A stretch of 64,000 nt of DNA from Pigmentiphaga sp. H8 (GTDB lineage Bacteria; Pseudomonadota; Gammaproteobacteria; Burkholderiales; Burkholderiaceae_B). A program made the translations under genes and the position numbers. Each line of letters begins with the position of its first letter. The stretch's first letter is position 1. This document shows, one piece after another, positions 33,516 through 42,487 of the stretch. The notes below the pieces were generated by a model. The model worked only from the letters and a program-made list of their open reading frames with translations. It made no database searches and was not told the origin of the DNA. The stretch covers positions 5,394,001 through 5,458,000 of the forward strand of contig NZ_CP033966.1 of the NCBI RefSeq assembly GCF_003854895.1. The letters are read 5' to 3'.

Positions 33516-34898
33516 ATGCTCAACATCGTGATCCTGGCCGCCGGCATGGGCAAGCGCATGAAGTCCGACCTGCCCAAGGTACTCCACGGGCTGGCGGGCC
33601 GCCCCATGCTGACCCACGTGCTCGGCGCCGCGCGGGCACTGGACCCCTCCCGCATCGTCCTGGTGGTCGGCCACGGCGCCGACACGGTCAAGCGCCACTA
33701 CGAACAGGACACGGACCTCGGATTCGTTTTACAACAACCGCAGCTGGGCACGGGGCACGCCGTGCAACAAGCGGTACCCGAGCTGGCCGGCAGCGACGCC
33801 CCGGGCGACGTCACCCTGGTGCTGTATGGCGACGTGCCGCTGGTGAACAGCGACACCCTGAAACGGCTGCTGGATGCCCAGGCCTCGAAGCCCGGCGCGG
33901 TGGCCGTGCTGACGGTGGAGCTGGACGATGCCACCGGCTACGGCCGCATCGTGCGCAACGGCGCCGGCTCCATCGACCGGGTGGTCGAGCACAAGGACGC
34001 CTCGCCCGAGGAACGGGCCATACGCGAGATCAACACCGGCATCCTGGCCGCGCCCACCGCCGCGCTCAAGCGCTGGCTGGCCGCGCTGAAGAACGACAAC
34101 GCCCAGGGCGAATACTACCTGACCGACATCATCGCGATGGCCGTGGCGGACGGCGTGCCGGTGCTGTCCGCCGCCCCCGGCCACGATTGGGAAACATTGG
34201 GCGTGAACAGCCGCGTGCAGCAGGCCGAACTGGAACGCATCTACCAGCGCGCCCAGGCCGAGCGCCAGCTGGAAGCGGGCGTCACGCTGGCCGACCCGGC
34301 CCGCTTCGACGTGCGCGGCAGCCTCCACTGCGGCCGCGACGTCTTCATCGACGTGGGCTGCGTTTTCGAGGGCAGCGTCGAACTGGCCGACGGCGTCTCG
34401 GTCGGGCCGAACTGCGTGCTGCGCGACGTGCGCATCGGCGCGGGCACCCGCGTGGCGGCCTTCAGCCACCTGGACGGCGCCGCCGTGGGCGCCGACGCCC
34501 GCATCGGCCCCTACGCGCGGCTGCGCCCCGGCACGCAACTGGGCGACCAGACGCACGTGGGCAACTTCGTCGAAATCAAGAACAGCAGCTTCGATGCCGG
34601 TTCCAAGGCCAACCACCTCAGCTACGTCGGCGACGCGACCGTGGGCGCGCGGGTGAACATCGGCGCCGGCACCATCACCTGCAACTACGACGGCGTCAAC
34701 AAGTCGCGCACCGTGATCGAGGACGACGTCTTCATCGGCTCGGACACCCAGCTGGTCGCCCCCGTCACGGTGGGCCGGGGCGCCACGCTGGGCGCCGGCA
34801 CCACGCTGACCAAGGATGCGCCCGCGGACAAGCTCACGCTGACCCGCGCCCCGCAGACGACGGTGGAAAGCTGGAAGCGGCCGGTCAAGAAGAAGTAA
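33516..34898 (+). CDS. glmU: Bifunctional GlmU (GlcN-1-P acetyltransferase / GlcNAc-1-P uridyltransferase)
   Basis: A 460-residue enzyme making UDP-GlcNAc for peptidoglycan and lipopolysaccharide. The N-terminal nucleotidyltransferase motif is LAAGMGKRMKSDLPKVL, followed by GTGHAVQQA and LYGDVPL. The C-terminal left-handed beta-helix has hexapeptide repeats (for example IGPYARLRPGTQLG) and the acetyltransferase segment NHLSYVGDA...NIGAGTITCNYDGVNK. ATG 33516 follows GGAG by 11 bases. glmS, the preceding step, is nearby downstream beyond the Lrp gene, and both serve amino-sugar supply. Confidence 0.96.
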   Translation: MLNIVILAAGMGKRMKSDLPKVLHGLAGRPMLTHVLGAARALDPSRIVLVVGHGADTVKRHYEQDTDLGFVLQQPQLGTGHAVQQAVPELAGSDAPGDVTLVLYGDVPLVNSDTLKRLLDAQASKPGAVAVLTVELDDATGYGRIVRNGAGSIDRVVEHKDASPEERAIREINTGILAAPTAALKRWLAALKNDNAQGEYYLTDIIAMAVADGVPVLSAAPGHDWETLGVNSRVQQAELERIYQRAQAERQLEAGVTLADPARFDVRGSLHCGRDVFIDVGCVFEGSVELADGVSVGPNCVLRDVRIGAGTRVAAFSHLDGAAVGADARIGPYARLRPGTQLGDQTHVGNFVEIKNSSFDAGSKANHLSYVGDATVGARVNIGAGTITCNYDGVNKSRTVIEDDVFIGSDTQLVAPVTVGRGATLGAGTTLTKDAPADKLTLTRAPQTTVESWKRPVKKK

Positions 34899-34902
34899 GG
34901 CC

Positions 34903-35373
34903 TCAGATCGCGACCCGCGTATCGAACTTGCTCCGGTGCACCGAAAAGAACGTGCGCACGTTGCGCACGTTGCCCTGGGCCGTGAACGCCCGGTGCGCCA
35001 GCGCATGGTAGGCGGCCATGTCGGGAACCTGCACCACCAGCACGAAATCCGGCCCCGTCGAGACCCGGTAGCATTGGGTCACGGCGGTTTCTTGCGCCAT
35101 GGCGGCCTCGAATTCGGCCATGCGCTCGGCCGCCTGCACGTCCAGCGTGATCTCGACGATACCGGTCAGGCCCGCGCCCACCTTCTCGGGCGAGACGATA
35201 GCCACCTGTTTCTCGATCACCCCCTGCTCGATCAGGCGGCGGACGCGGCGCAGGCAGGTCGGCGCCGACACGTGCACGCGCGCGGCCAGCTCCTGGTTGG
35301 TCAGCGTCGCATCGTTCTGCAAAACCGACAGAATGCGCCGGTCGACGTCGTCGAGATCCACGGTCGCGCTCAT
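34903..35373 (-). CDS. Lrp/AsnC-family transcriptional regulator
   Basis: A 156-residue regulator. The N-terminal helix-turn-helix reads DRRILSVLQNDATLTNQELA and continues to TCLRRVRRLIEQGVI; the C-terminal RAM/ligand domain has GIVEITLDVQAAERM and FVLVVQVPDMAAYHAL. It lies between glmU (converging, 4 bases apart) and glmS (divergent, 170-base AT-rich spacer). It likely autoregulates and may influence glmS, though that link is only positional. Amino-acid effector unknown. Confidence 0.92.
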   Translation of the reverse strand: MSATVDLDDVDRRILSVLQNDATLTNQELAARVHVSAPTCLRRVRRLIEQGVIEKQVAIVSPEKVGAGLTGIVEITLDVQAAERMAEFEAAMAQETAVTQCYRVSTGPDFVLVVQVPDMAAYHALAHRAFTAQGNVRNVRTFFSVHRSKFDTRVAI

Positions 35374-35388
35374 GGCAGCCTAAGAGAT

Positions 35389-35540
35389 GAAATTTTCCAT
35401 AACTATTATGCTAATTTTTTCATAAAAATTCTTCCACCTGAAAAGACGAAATTTTCACGAAAAAATACCTAAAAATAGTAATTACATTTCTCCGCGAAAA
35501 GACCAGAATTGCGCCGAACCCGTTCATCAAGGACACAAGC
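35389..35540. promoter_or_regulatory. AT-rich divergent promoter region between the Lrp gene and glmS
   Basis: A markedly AT-rich stretch in a GC-rich genome. The near-palindrome GAAATTTTC occurs twice, at 35389-35397 and 35448-35456, the first 16 bases before the Lrp-family start. Lrp proteins bind bent AT-rich sites at intervals, so these are candidate binding sites for autoregulation and control of glmS. Precise -10 and -35 elements are not assigned. Confidence 0.5.
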
Positions 35541-35543
35541 ACC

Positions 35544-37376
35544 ATGTGTGGCATCGTCGGCGCCGTCGCCCAACGCGACATCGTTCCCGTTCTGATCGAA
35601 GGCCTGAAGCGCCTGGAGTACCGCGGCTATGATTCCTGCGGCGTGGCCGTCCACCTCGAGGGCGAACTGCGGCGCACCCGCAGCACCTCGCGCGTGGCCG
35701 AACTCGAATCGCTGATCGCGGGCGAGAAGGTGGCCGGCTTCACCGGCATCGCCCATACCCGCTGGGCCACCCATGGCGCCCCGGCCACCAACAACGCGCA
35801 TCCGCACTTCTCGGCCGACCGCAACGGCCGCAGCCGCGTCGCGCTGGTGCACAACGGCATCATCGAGAACTACGAGGAACTGCGCACCGAACTGCAAGGC
35901 TACGGCTATGAGTTCGAAAGCCAGACCGACACCGAGGTCATCGCCCACCTGCTCAACCACCTGTACGACGGCGACCTGTTCGCCGCCATGCAGCAGACGG
36001 TCAAGCGCCTGCAGGGCGCCTACGCCATCGCCGCGTTCTGCCGCGACGAACCGCACCGCGTGGTCGGCGCCCGCCACGGCTCGCCGCTTATCGTCGGCCT
36101 GGGCGAGAACGAGAACTTCCTGGCCTCCGACGCGCTGGCCCTGGCCGGCACCACCAACAACATCATCTACCTGGAAGACGGCGACGTCGTCGACCTGCAA
36201 CTCGCGCGCGTCTGGATCGTCGACGAGAACGGCCAGCCGGTCGAGCGCCCGGCCCGCGCCGTGATCGCGCACACCGCGGCGGCCGACCTGGGCCCCTACC
36301 GGCACTACATGCAGAAGGAAATCTTCGAGCAGCCGCGCGCCATCGGCGACACCCTGCAGGACATCGAGACCGTCACGCCCGAGCTGTTCGGCGACACCGC
36401 CGCCAGCGTCTTCGACCAGATCGACTCGGTGCTGATCCTGGCTTGCGGCACCAGCTATTACGCCGGCCTGACCGCCAAGTACTGGATCGAGGCCATCGCC
36501 CAGGTGCCCGTCGCCGTCGAGATCGCCAGCGAATACCGCTACCGCACCAGCGTGCCCAATCCGCGCAGCCTGGTCGTCACCATCTCGCAGTCGGGCGAAA
36601 CCGCCGACACCCTGGCCGCGCTCAAGCACGCGCAGCAGCAGGGCATGAAGCACACCCTGACCATCTGCAACGTGGCCACCAGCGCCATGGTGCGCGAATG
36701 CACGCTGAACTTCCTGACCCGCGCGGGCGTGGAGATCGGCGTCGCGTCCACCAAGGCCTTCACCACCCAGCTCGTGGGCCTGTTCCTGCTAACGCTGGCG
36801 CTGGCCAAGAGCAAGGGCCGCCTGTCCGAGGAACAGGAAGCGGACCACATCCGCTCGCTGCGCCACCTGCCGGTCGCCATCCAGGCGGTGCTGGCCCTGG
36901 AGCCGCAGATCATCTCGTGGGCCGAGGAGTTCGTGCGCAAGGAAAACGCGCTGTTCCTGGGCCGCGGCATGCACTACCCGATCGCGCTCGAAGGCGCGCT
37001 CAAGCTCAAGGAAATCAGCTACATCCACGCCGAGGCCTATCCGGCCGGCGAACTCAAGCACGGTCCGCTGGCCCTGGTCACCGACCAGATGCCCGTGATC
37101 ACCGTGGCGCCGCAGGACGCCCTGCTCAAGAAGCTGCAATCGAACATGCAGGAAGTGCGCGCGCGCGGCGGCCATCTGTACGTGTTCGCCGACGCGGGCA
37201 GCAACATCCGTTCGGAAACCGGCGTGCACGTGATCCGCATGCCCGAACACTACGGCTGGCTGTCGCCCATCCTGCACGTGGTGCCGATGCAGTTGCTGGC
37301 CTATCACACGGCCTGCGCGCGCGGCACCGACGTGGACAAGCCGCGCAACCTGGCCAAGAGCGTGACGGTGGAGTGA
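35544..37376 (+). CDS. glmS: Glutamine--fructose-6-phosphate aminotransferase GlmS
   Basis: A 610-residue two-domain enzyme committing fructose-6-P to amino-sugar synthesis. Cys2 of MCGIVGAVAQRD is the glutaminase nucleophile, with GIAHTRWATHGAP and HNGIIENYEEL nearby. The isomerase half has two SIS domains (CGTSYYAGL and FLGRGMHYPIALEGALKLKE), and the end KPRNLAKSVTVE is the catalytic C-tail. ATG 35544 follows AAGGA. No glmS ribozyme core was recognised, as expected outside Firmicutes. It is followed by two hairpins. Confidence 0.97.
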   Translation: MCGIVGAVAQRDIVPVLIEGLKRLEYRGYDSCGVAVHLEGELRRTRSTSRVAELESLIAGEKVAGFTGIAHTRWATHGAPATNNAHPHFSADRNGRSRVALVHNGIIENYEELRTELQGYGYEFESQTDTEVIAHLLNHLYDGDLFAAMQQTVKRLQGAYAIAAFCRDEPHRVVGARHGSPLIVGLGENENFLASDALALAGTTNNIIYLEDGDVVDLQLARVWIVDENGQPVERPARAVIAHTAAADLGPYRHYMQKEIFEQPRAIGDTLQDIETVTPELFGDTAASVFDQIDSVLILACGTSYYAGLTAKYWIEAIAQVPVAVEIASEYRYRTSVPNPRSLVVTISQSGETADTLAALKHAQQQGMKHTLTICNVATSAMVRECTLNFLTRAGVEIGVASTKAFTTQLVGLFLLTLALAKSKGRLSEEQEADHIRSLRHLPVAIQAVLALEPQIISWAEEFVRKENALFLGRGMHYPIALEGALKLKEISYIHAEAYPAGELKHGPLALVTDQMPVITVAPQDALLKKLQSNMQEVRARGGHLYVFADAGSNIRSETGVHVIRMPEHYGWLSPILHVVPMQLLAYHTACARGTDVDKPRNLAKSVTVE

Positions 37377-37382
37377 TGCCAC

Positions 37383-37451
37383 GGGGCCGGCGATACGGCC
37401 CCGCTACGCCTAGGCAGATGGCGGCGGCCTGATCCCGGCGGGGGCCGCCGC
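37383..37451 (+). terminator. Two GC-rich hairpins after glmS
   Basis: GGGGCCG / CGGCCCC (37383-37389 with 37396-37402, 6-base loop) and GCGGCGGCC / GGCCGCCGC (37421-37429 with 37443-37451, 13-base loop). Both stems are perfect but lack a T-run; the second is followed by TTGG. They separate glmS from a convergent gene and may end transcription in both directions. Confidence 0.5.
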
Positions 37452-37523
37452 TTGGCACGCCTGCTCGCACAAGGGAAATTGCCGTATCTCCTGCACGGGC
37501 ACATCGTCGCGATGCGCGCCGAT

Positions 37524-39215
37524 CTAAGCCCGGCGGCCGGTCACCCTTTCCAGGACGGCGCGCGCCTCGTCGGCGCTGCCCCCCCGCCAGGCGACGATCT
37601 GGTCGGGCCGGATGAGCACCAGCGGCGCTTCGTACAACGCGCGCAGCGCGGGTGAGGCCAGCCGGACGGGCGTCAGGTCGATGGCCAGTTCATGCGCGGC
37701 GGCCTCGAAGCCGGCGTGCGGCGCCTCGTCCTCGCCCAGCACCAGCAGCGTCCATTCGCGGTGGAACAGGTCGAACAGCGACCGGCCGTCCTCCAGCCAC
37801 ATGTGCGGCGGGCGGCCGCCGGGACTGGCGGTAGGAATGTACTGGTTGGGCTCGTCCGGCGGCGGCGGCACGCCGTCGCCCACGATGATGGGCGAGCCGT
37901 CGTAGCGGCCGCCGAACGTGACGCCGGGAATGTTGAACTCCAGCCGCGCATGCTCGTCCAGGTGGCGCGCGGCCGCCGCGCGCTCGGCCTCGCCTTGCGG
38001 CGTGTCCGCTTCCAGCACGGCCCTGGCCTGGAACAGGCCCACCGAATCGGCGAAGCGCCGGGCAAAGCCGGTATTGCGCTCGGCCAGCGGCCTGCGCTCG
38101 GCCTCGTAGCTGTCCAGCAGCGCTGGCGGTGCCTGCCCCTTCAGCACGCTGGCAAGCTTCCAGGCCAGGTTCACCGCATCCTCGACCGCCGTGTTGTAGC
38201 CCAGGCCGCCGGTGGGCGTGAACAGATGCGCCGCGTCGCCGGCGATGAACACGCGGCCGCGGCGAAAGCGCCGGGCGACCAGCGCGTGGCCGGCCAGCCA
38301 GGTGCCCATGGACAGGATCTCCATCGGCACGTCCATCCCCACCGCTTCGGCGAAGATGCGGCGGGCGTCCGCCTCGGTCCAGCTTTCCGGGTTCTCTCCG
38401 GGGTGGACCGCCGCATGGAAGGCGAACTCGGCCACGCCGTCCACCGACGCCATGAAGGCGCGCCGCTGATGGTTGACCGCGACGTACATCCAGGCCTTGG
38501 GATGGGGCAGCCTGGACAGGAAGTCGGGCGAGCGCAGGTAGATGGCGAACATCTTGCCGCCCATGAACTCGCGCTGGATGCCCGTCTCTCCCCCCCACTC
38601 CACCCCCAGTTGCCCCCTGACGAAGCTGCGCGCGCCGTCGGCGCCCACCAGGAACTTCGCTTTCACCTCCACGGGTTCGCCGCCCTCCATGGGCTGCACC
38701 CGCGCGGCGATGCCATCGTCCTCTTCACGGAATTGCTTCAAGGCCCACCCATAGCGCAGGTCGATCGACGGCCAGGCCTGCGCATGCCGCCGAAGCGCCG
38801 ATTCGACGAATTTCTGCGACACGCGGTGCGGCAGTTCGGCGGCGCTCCAGGAGCCCGTCATCGTCTTGATCCGCACCGCGGCCTCGGCGGCGGTGGGCAG
38901 CTTGATGCGCGCGAGCTCGTGGCCCGCGTAGCGCGTGAAGTAGGCGATGTCCGTGGGATGGTCGGCCGGCAGTCCCAACGCCCGGATCTCGTGCGCGAAA
39001 CCCAGCCGGCGGAAGTGCTCCATGGTGCGGGCCTGGGTGGCATTGGCCTGCGGATTGAAGGCCGTGCCGGGCTTGGCGTCCACGACCAGGCAGCGCACGC
39101 CGCGCGGCCCCAATTCGTTCGCCAGCATCAGTCCGCACGGGCCGCCCCCGGCGACCAGCACATCGACCTCGAGCCGGGCCGGCCCCCGGACAGTAGACTG
39201 TGCGCCGTCAAGCAT
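37524..39215 (-). CDS. FAD-dependent aromatic hydroxylase (MhpA/phenol-hydroxylase-like)
   Basis: A 563-residue flavoprotein monooxygenase. The FAD dinucleotide motif is VDVLVAGGGPCGLMLANELG, the second FAD motif is VFIAGDAAHLFTPTGGLGYN, and the middle DG motif is LVGADGARSFVRGQLG. The C-terminal thioredoxin-like part places it with MhpA and 2,4-dichlorophenol hydroxylase relatives, hydroxylating a phenolic acid. ATG 39215 has AAGGA upstream. It is divergent from the MarR gene at 39299 with a palindromic spacer, so the MarR protein likely represses it until a phenolic ligand appears. Confidence 0.9.
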   Translation of the reverse strand: MLDGAQSTVRGPARLEVDVLVAGGGPCGLMLANELGPRGVRCLVVDAKPGTAFNPQANATQARTMEHFRRLGFAHEIRALGLPADHPTDIAYFTRYAGHELARIKLPTAAEAAVRIKTMTGSWSAAELPHRVSQKFVESALRRHAQAWPSIDLRYGWALKQFREEDDGIAARVQPMEGGEPVEVKAKFLVGADGARSFVRGQLGVEWGGETGIQREFMGGKMFAIYLRSPDFLSRLPHPKAWMYVAVNHQRRAFMASVDGVAEFAFHAAVHPGENPESWTEADARRIFAEAVGMDVPMEILSMGTWLAGHALVARRFRRGRVFIAGDAAHLFTPTGGLGYNTAVEDAVNLAWKLASVLKGQAPPALLDSYEAERRPLAERNTGFARRFADSVGLFQARAVLEADTPQGEAERAAAARHLDEHARLEFNIPGVTFGGRYDGSPIIVGDGVPPPPDEPNQYIPTASPGGRPPHMWLEDGRSLFDLFHREWTLLVLGEDEAPHAGFEAAAHELAIDLTPVRLASPALRALYEAPLVLIRPDQIVAWRGGSADEARAVLERVTGRRA

Positions 39216-39249
39216 CGTATGTATCCTTCTTCGGGTGGCCCGGTTCGAT

Positions 39250-39274
39250 TTATTTAGGTTACCAAAGCAAATAA
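39250..39274. promoter_or_regulatory. Palindrome between MarR gene and hydroxylase, candidate MarR operator
   Basis: TTATTT (39250-39255) and AAATAA (39269-39274) form a perfect 6-base dyad, 13-base spacer, in an otherwise GC-rich spacer shared by the divergent MarR and hydroxylase genes. MarR proteins bind such dyads in their own intergenic region. Inferred from position and symmetry. Confidence 0.45.
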
Positions 39275-39298
39275 CCCCGCACAATCCGATTCGATCCC

Positions 39299-39751
39299 GT
39301 GAAAACCCTTGATAGCAACGCCTACCGCTGGCGCACCCACAATCCCGGCCGCGTGCTCAACAGTGCCTTGCGCCGCTTCGAGCAGCGCGTCATGGACCTG
39401 ATGACCGAGGCGGGACACGCCGAAACGCGCCGCTGGCACGTGAACCTGACGCGCCACCTGGACCTGGAGGGCACGCGCATCACCGATCTGGCCCGGCGCT
39501 CGGCCATGACCAACGCGGCGATGAACGAATTGATAGGACAATGCGAGGAACTGGGCCTGGTGGAACGCGTGGCCGATCCGGCGGACAAGCGGGCCCGCAT
39601 CGTGCGCTTCACGCCCGCGGGGCTGGCGTGGCTGGATGATTTCGGGCGGGCCGTGGCGGTGGCCCAGGAAGAGATGGTCAAGGAAGTCGGCAGCCGCAGC
39701 CTGTCGGTCCTGTTGAAGGACCTGGCCGCCTACGCCGCGTCGGTCGACTAG
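39299..39751 (+). CDS. MarR-family transcriptional regulator
   Basis: A 150-residue winged-helix regulator starting at GTG 39299. Recognition-helix wording TDLARRSAMTNAAMNELIGQ and the wing VADPADKRARIVRFTPAG are typical MarR features. Divergent from the MhpA-like hydroxylase, which it probably represses. It ends before a strong convergent hairpin. Confidence 0.9.
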   Translation: MKTLDSNAYRWRTHNPGRVLNSALRRFEQRVMDLMTEAGHAETRRWHVNLTRHLDLEGTRITDLARRSAMTNAAMNELIGQCEELGLVERVADPADKRARIVRFTPAGLAWLDDFGRAVAVAQEEMVKEVGSRSLSVLLKDLAAYAASVD

Positions 39752-39753
39752 CT

Positions 39754-39779
39754 GGGAGCCGGCCCTTTCGCCGGCTCCC
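39754..39779. terminator. Bidirectional terminator hairpin between convergent MarR and amidohydrolase genes
   Basis: A perfect 10-pair stem, GGGAGCCGGC / GCCGGCTCCC (39754-39763 with 39770-39779) with a 6-base loop, fills the 32-base gap between two converging stops. Strong and well placed, although without a clear T-run. Confidence 0.65.
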
Positions 39780-39783
39780 CTCC

Positions 39784-40806
39784 CTACTTCAAGTCCTCCT
39801 CCAGCCCCAGCAGCTTGAGCGCGTTCAGCAGGTAGATCTTCTTCTTGTCGTCTTCGGCAAGATCCAGCGACTCGATCGAGCGTATGCCCTCGCGGATGAA
39901 CATCGGTCCTTCCTCGGGATCGAACGGGCAGTCGCTGGCGAACACCACCTTGTCGCTGCCGAAGAAGTCCAGCCCGCAGCGCAGGGCCGAGGCCGAGCCG
40001 CCCAGCACGGTGTCGGCGTAAAACATCTTGAAGTAGTCGATGGGCTTCTTCGCCATGCGATCGAGCAGGCCGTTGTAGTCGTCCTCGACGCTGCGGCTTC
40101 CCAGCTGGGCCCACAGCGTCTCGGCGCGGCCGCCGAAGTAGGGAATCATCGCGCCGCAGTGGTGCGTGATGATGCGCAGCTCCGGCAGGCGGTCGAACAT
40201 CTGCGAGAACACCATGCGCGCCATGGCCACGCTGGTCGCGTACGGCCAGCCCAGGACCTGCCAGATCTCGAACCGGGACTTGTCCTCGGCGGGATAGTCG
40301 GCCTGCGACGCCGGGCGGAACGGATGCATCCAGACCGGAATGCCGTGGACCCTGGTCGCCCGCTCGAACACGGGGAAGAACTCCGGATCGTCCAGCGGAC
40401 GGCCGTTGACGCTGGTGGTGACCTGGATGCCGCGCGCGCCCAACGTCGTCACGGCCCGATCCATTTCCTCGAGCGCGGCGGGCACGTTGTTCATGGGCAG
40501 GGCCGCCACGAACGCGGGAAATACCTGGGGCGAACGCGCCACGATGGCCGCCATGTCGTCGTTGGCCACGCGGGCGAAGCCGGGCGACTGGTCGGCATTG
40601 CCCAGGGCCTCGGGCGGCGGCAGCGCCAGGGTCAGCACCTGCTGCACTTCCGGCCACTGCGACAGCATCTCCATCCGGGCGTCCATGTCCCACAGCATGC
40701 GCAGGTTGCTCATGCGCTTGATAAGGCCCGGATCCTTGGCATGCTCCTTCATCAGGTCCAGGTAGCGCCGCGGCATGATGTGGCTGTAGATGTCGATCTT
40801 TCTCAT
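39784..40806 (-). CDS. ACMSD-like amidohydrolase (Amidohydro_2 family, possible decarboxylase)
   Basis: A 340-residue TIM-barrel metal enzyme. The N-terminal motif reads DIYSHIMP, so the usual first His of HxH is Tyr at position 7 while His9 is kept. Later metal or catalytic residues are in VWMHPFRP, ITHHCGAMIPYFGG and FASDCPFDPEEGP. The family (ACMSD, 5-carboxyvanillate and gamma-resorcylate decarboxylases) mainly removes a carboxylate from an aromatic or semialdehyde. It is last in the six-gene operon with flavin monooxygenase, two Bug receptors, cysteine hydrolase and NTF2-like protein. Decarboxylase versus hydrolase is undecided. Confidence 0.85.
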   Translation of the reverse strand: MRKIDIYSHIMPRRYLDLMKEHAKDPGLIKRMSNLRMLWDMDARMEMLSQWPEVQQVLTLALPPPEALGNADQSPGFARVANDDMAAIVARSPQVFPAFVAALPMNNVPAALEEMDRAVTTLGARGIQVTTSVNGRPLDDPEFFPVFERATRVHGIPVWMHPFRPASQADYPAEDKSRFEIWQVLGWPYATSVAMARMVFSQMFDRLPELRIITHHCGAMIPYFGGRAETLWAQLGSRSVEDDYNGLLDRMAKKPIDYFKMFYADTVLGGSASALRCGLDFFGSDKVVFASDCPFDPEEGPMFIREGIRSIESLDLAEDDKKKIYLLNALKLLGLEEDLK

Positions 40807-40827
40807 GGTTTTCCGTCTCCCTGGCCG

Positions 40828-41496
40828 CTACGCGAGGCGCGCCGCCATTTCTTCCACCCGCATCACGTCGCCGAAGTTCTCGATGAATCCCGACAGCGCG
40901 GCCACGTGCGCGGACGCCAGTTTTCCCGCCAGCGCATCGGCCAGCATGATGGTCTTGAAGTTCAGCATCATGGCGTCGCGTCCGGTGGACTCGCAGCACA
41001 CGTTGGTGACCGTGCCGGCGATCAGCACCGTATCGATGCCACGTCCGCGCAGGTCGGACTCCAGCGGCGACGAACCGTGGACCAGGGCGCTGAAGGTGCG
41101 TTTGGTGACCTGCAGGTCCTGCGGCTCCACCTCCAGGCCGCTCCACAGGGCGAAGCCGTCGCTGCCCGGCTTGAGCCCGGCCCTGCGGCCACGCTCCTGC
41201 TGCGGCGTCAGCAGGTGGTCGTGCATGACGGACCAGAACTTTTCCGCCCCGTCGGACGAGGTCGAGACCCAGACCACCGTGCCGCCGCGGCTGCGCACCA
41301 CGCGCGCGGCCTCGTTGACCTTGGGCACGATCTCGCGGGCGGCGGGCACGGAGCTGGGATACTCCGGCTTCATGAAGTAATTCTGCAGATCGATGACCAC
41401 CAGGGCCGTGTTGGCCGCGGCGATGCTCTCGTAGGCATGCAGGCGGCCGCGGCGGGCCACCACACGATCGATGATTTCCTGGCTGATGCCGTACAT
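40828..41496 (-). CDS. Isochorismatase-fold cysteine hydrolase
   Basis: A 222-residue hydrolase. Its catalytic triad is visible: Asp in TALVVIDLQNYF, Lys in VTKRTFSALVHGSS and Cys in GTVTNVCCESTGRDAMML. Relatives include nicotinamidase, N-carbamoylsarcosine amidase and maleamate amidohydrolase NicF. Given a NicC-like monooxygenase in the same operon, cleavage of a ring-opening amide is plausible but not shown. SD AAAGGAG precedes the ATG. It lies 21 bases before the amidohydrolase gene. Confidence 0.88.
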   Translation of the reverse strand: MYGISQEIIDRVVARRGRLHAYESIAAANTALVVIDLQNYFMKPEYPSSVPAAREIVPKVNEAARVVRSRGGTVVWVSTSSDGAEKFWSVMHDHLLTPQQERGRRAGLKPGSDGFALWSGLEVEPQDLQVTKRTFSALVHGSSPLESDLRGRGIDTVLIAGTVTNVCCESTGRDAMMLNFKTIMLADALAGKLASAHVAALSGFIENFGDVMRVEEMAARLA

Positions 41497-41521
41497 GCGG
41501 CGCTCCTTTCTCGGATTGTTC

Positions 41522-42478
41522 TCAGTCCACGCTGATGCGGGCCGCCTTCACCACCGCCTGCCAGCGCGCCAGTTCCGCGCGCAGGTGCGCGGCCAGCCGC
41601 TCGGGCGAACCCCCGGCCGGATCGATGCCCTGCTGCCGCAGGGTGGCCACGACCTCGGGACGGGCCAGCGCCTCGTTGACCTCGCGATTGAGCCGGTCCA
41701 CGGCGCTCCGGGGGGTGCCGGCGGGCGCCAGCAGTCCGTACCAGACACCGACCTCCACCTTGGGCAGGCCCTGCTCGCGCAGGGTGGGCACGTCCGGCAG
41801 GCCGGGGAAACGCCCGGCGCTCATCACCCCCAGCACCTTGACCTTGCCGCCCGTGGCCAGCGGCAGCACGGTGTCTATCGGCACGACCATGGCCGAGATG
41901 TGGCCGCCGGCCAGGTCGGTCACGGCGCCTGCGGTGCTCTTGTAGGGCACGTGGAACAGATCGACGCCGGCCTCCAGCTTGAACAGCTCCATGGCCAGGT
42001 GCTGCGGCGTGCCATTGCCGGGAGACGCATAGTTGATGGCGCCGGGCGTCGCCTTGGCGAGCTTGATCAGTTCCGGCACCGACGCGGCCTTGAGCGTCGG
42101 CGCCACCGCCAGGGTCATCGCGCCGGTGCTGAGCAGGCCGATGGGCGCGAAGCTCTTGACCGGATCGTAGGGCAGCGTGCGGTTGACCGCCGCGTTGGTG
42201 GCGAAGGTGGTGGCGGCCAGGAGCAGCGTGCGGCCGTCGGGCGCGGCGCGCGCGACGTGGTCGGCGCCGATGTTGCCGCTGGCGCCCGGCCGGTTCTCGA
42301 CGATGACCGGCGTCCCCATCTGCGCCGCCAGCTGCCGCCCCAGCACACGGGCGATCACGTCCACGCCCGTTCCCGCCGACGTCGCGACGACAATGGTGGT
42401 CGGCGGGCCGGATTGTGCCTGCGCGGGCAGGCTGGCCGCGCAGCACGCGGCGGCGAACGTCAGGTACAGGTATCGCAT
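41522..42478 (-). CDS. Bug/TctC-family periplasmic solute receptor
   Basis: A 318-residue receptor. The signal peptide ends near SLPAQAQS. Motifs: TTIVVATSAGTGVDVIA in place of the usual PFAAGG, VIVENRPGASGNIGADHVA, PDGRTLLLAATTFATN and HVPYKSTAGAVTDLAGG. Its wording is very close to the receptor at 47524 (shared GNIGADHVA, TFATNAAVNRTLPYDPVK), suggesting duplication. It lies between the flavin monooxygenase and the cysteine hydrolase in one operon. SD GAGGAG. Confidence 0.92.
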   Translation of the reverse strand: MRYLYLTFAAACCAASLPAQAQSGPPTTIVVATSAGTGVDVIARVLGRQLAAQMGTPVIVENRPGASGNIGADHVARAAPDGRTLLLAATTFATNAAVNRTLPYDPVKSFAPIGLLSTGAMTLAVAPTLKAASVPELIKLAKATPGAINYASPGNGTPQHLAMELFKLEAGVDLFHVPYKSTAGAVTDLAGGHISAMVVPIDTVLPLATGGKVKVLGVMSAGRFPGLPDVPTLREQGLPKVEVGVWYGLLAPAGTPRSAVDRLNREVNEALARPEVVATLRQQGIDPAGGSPERLAAHLRAELARWQAVVKAARISVD

Positions 42479-42487
42479 GTCGGCTCC

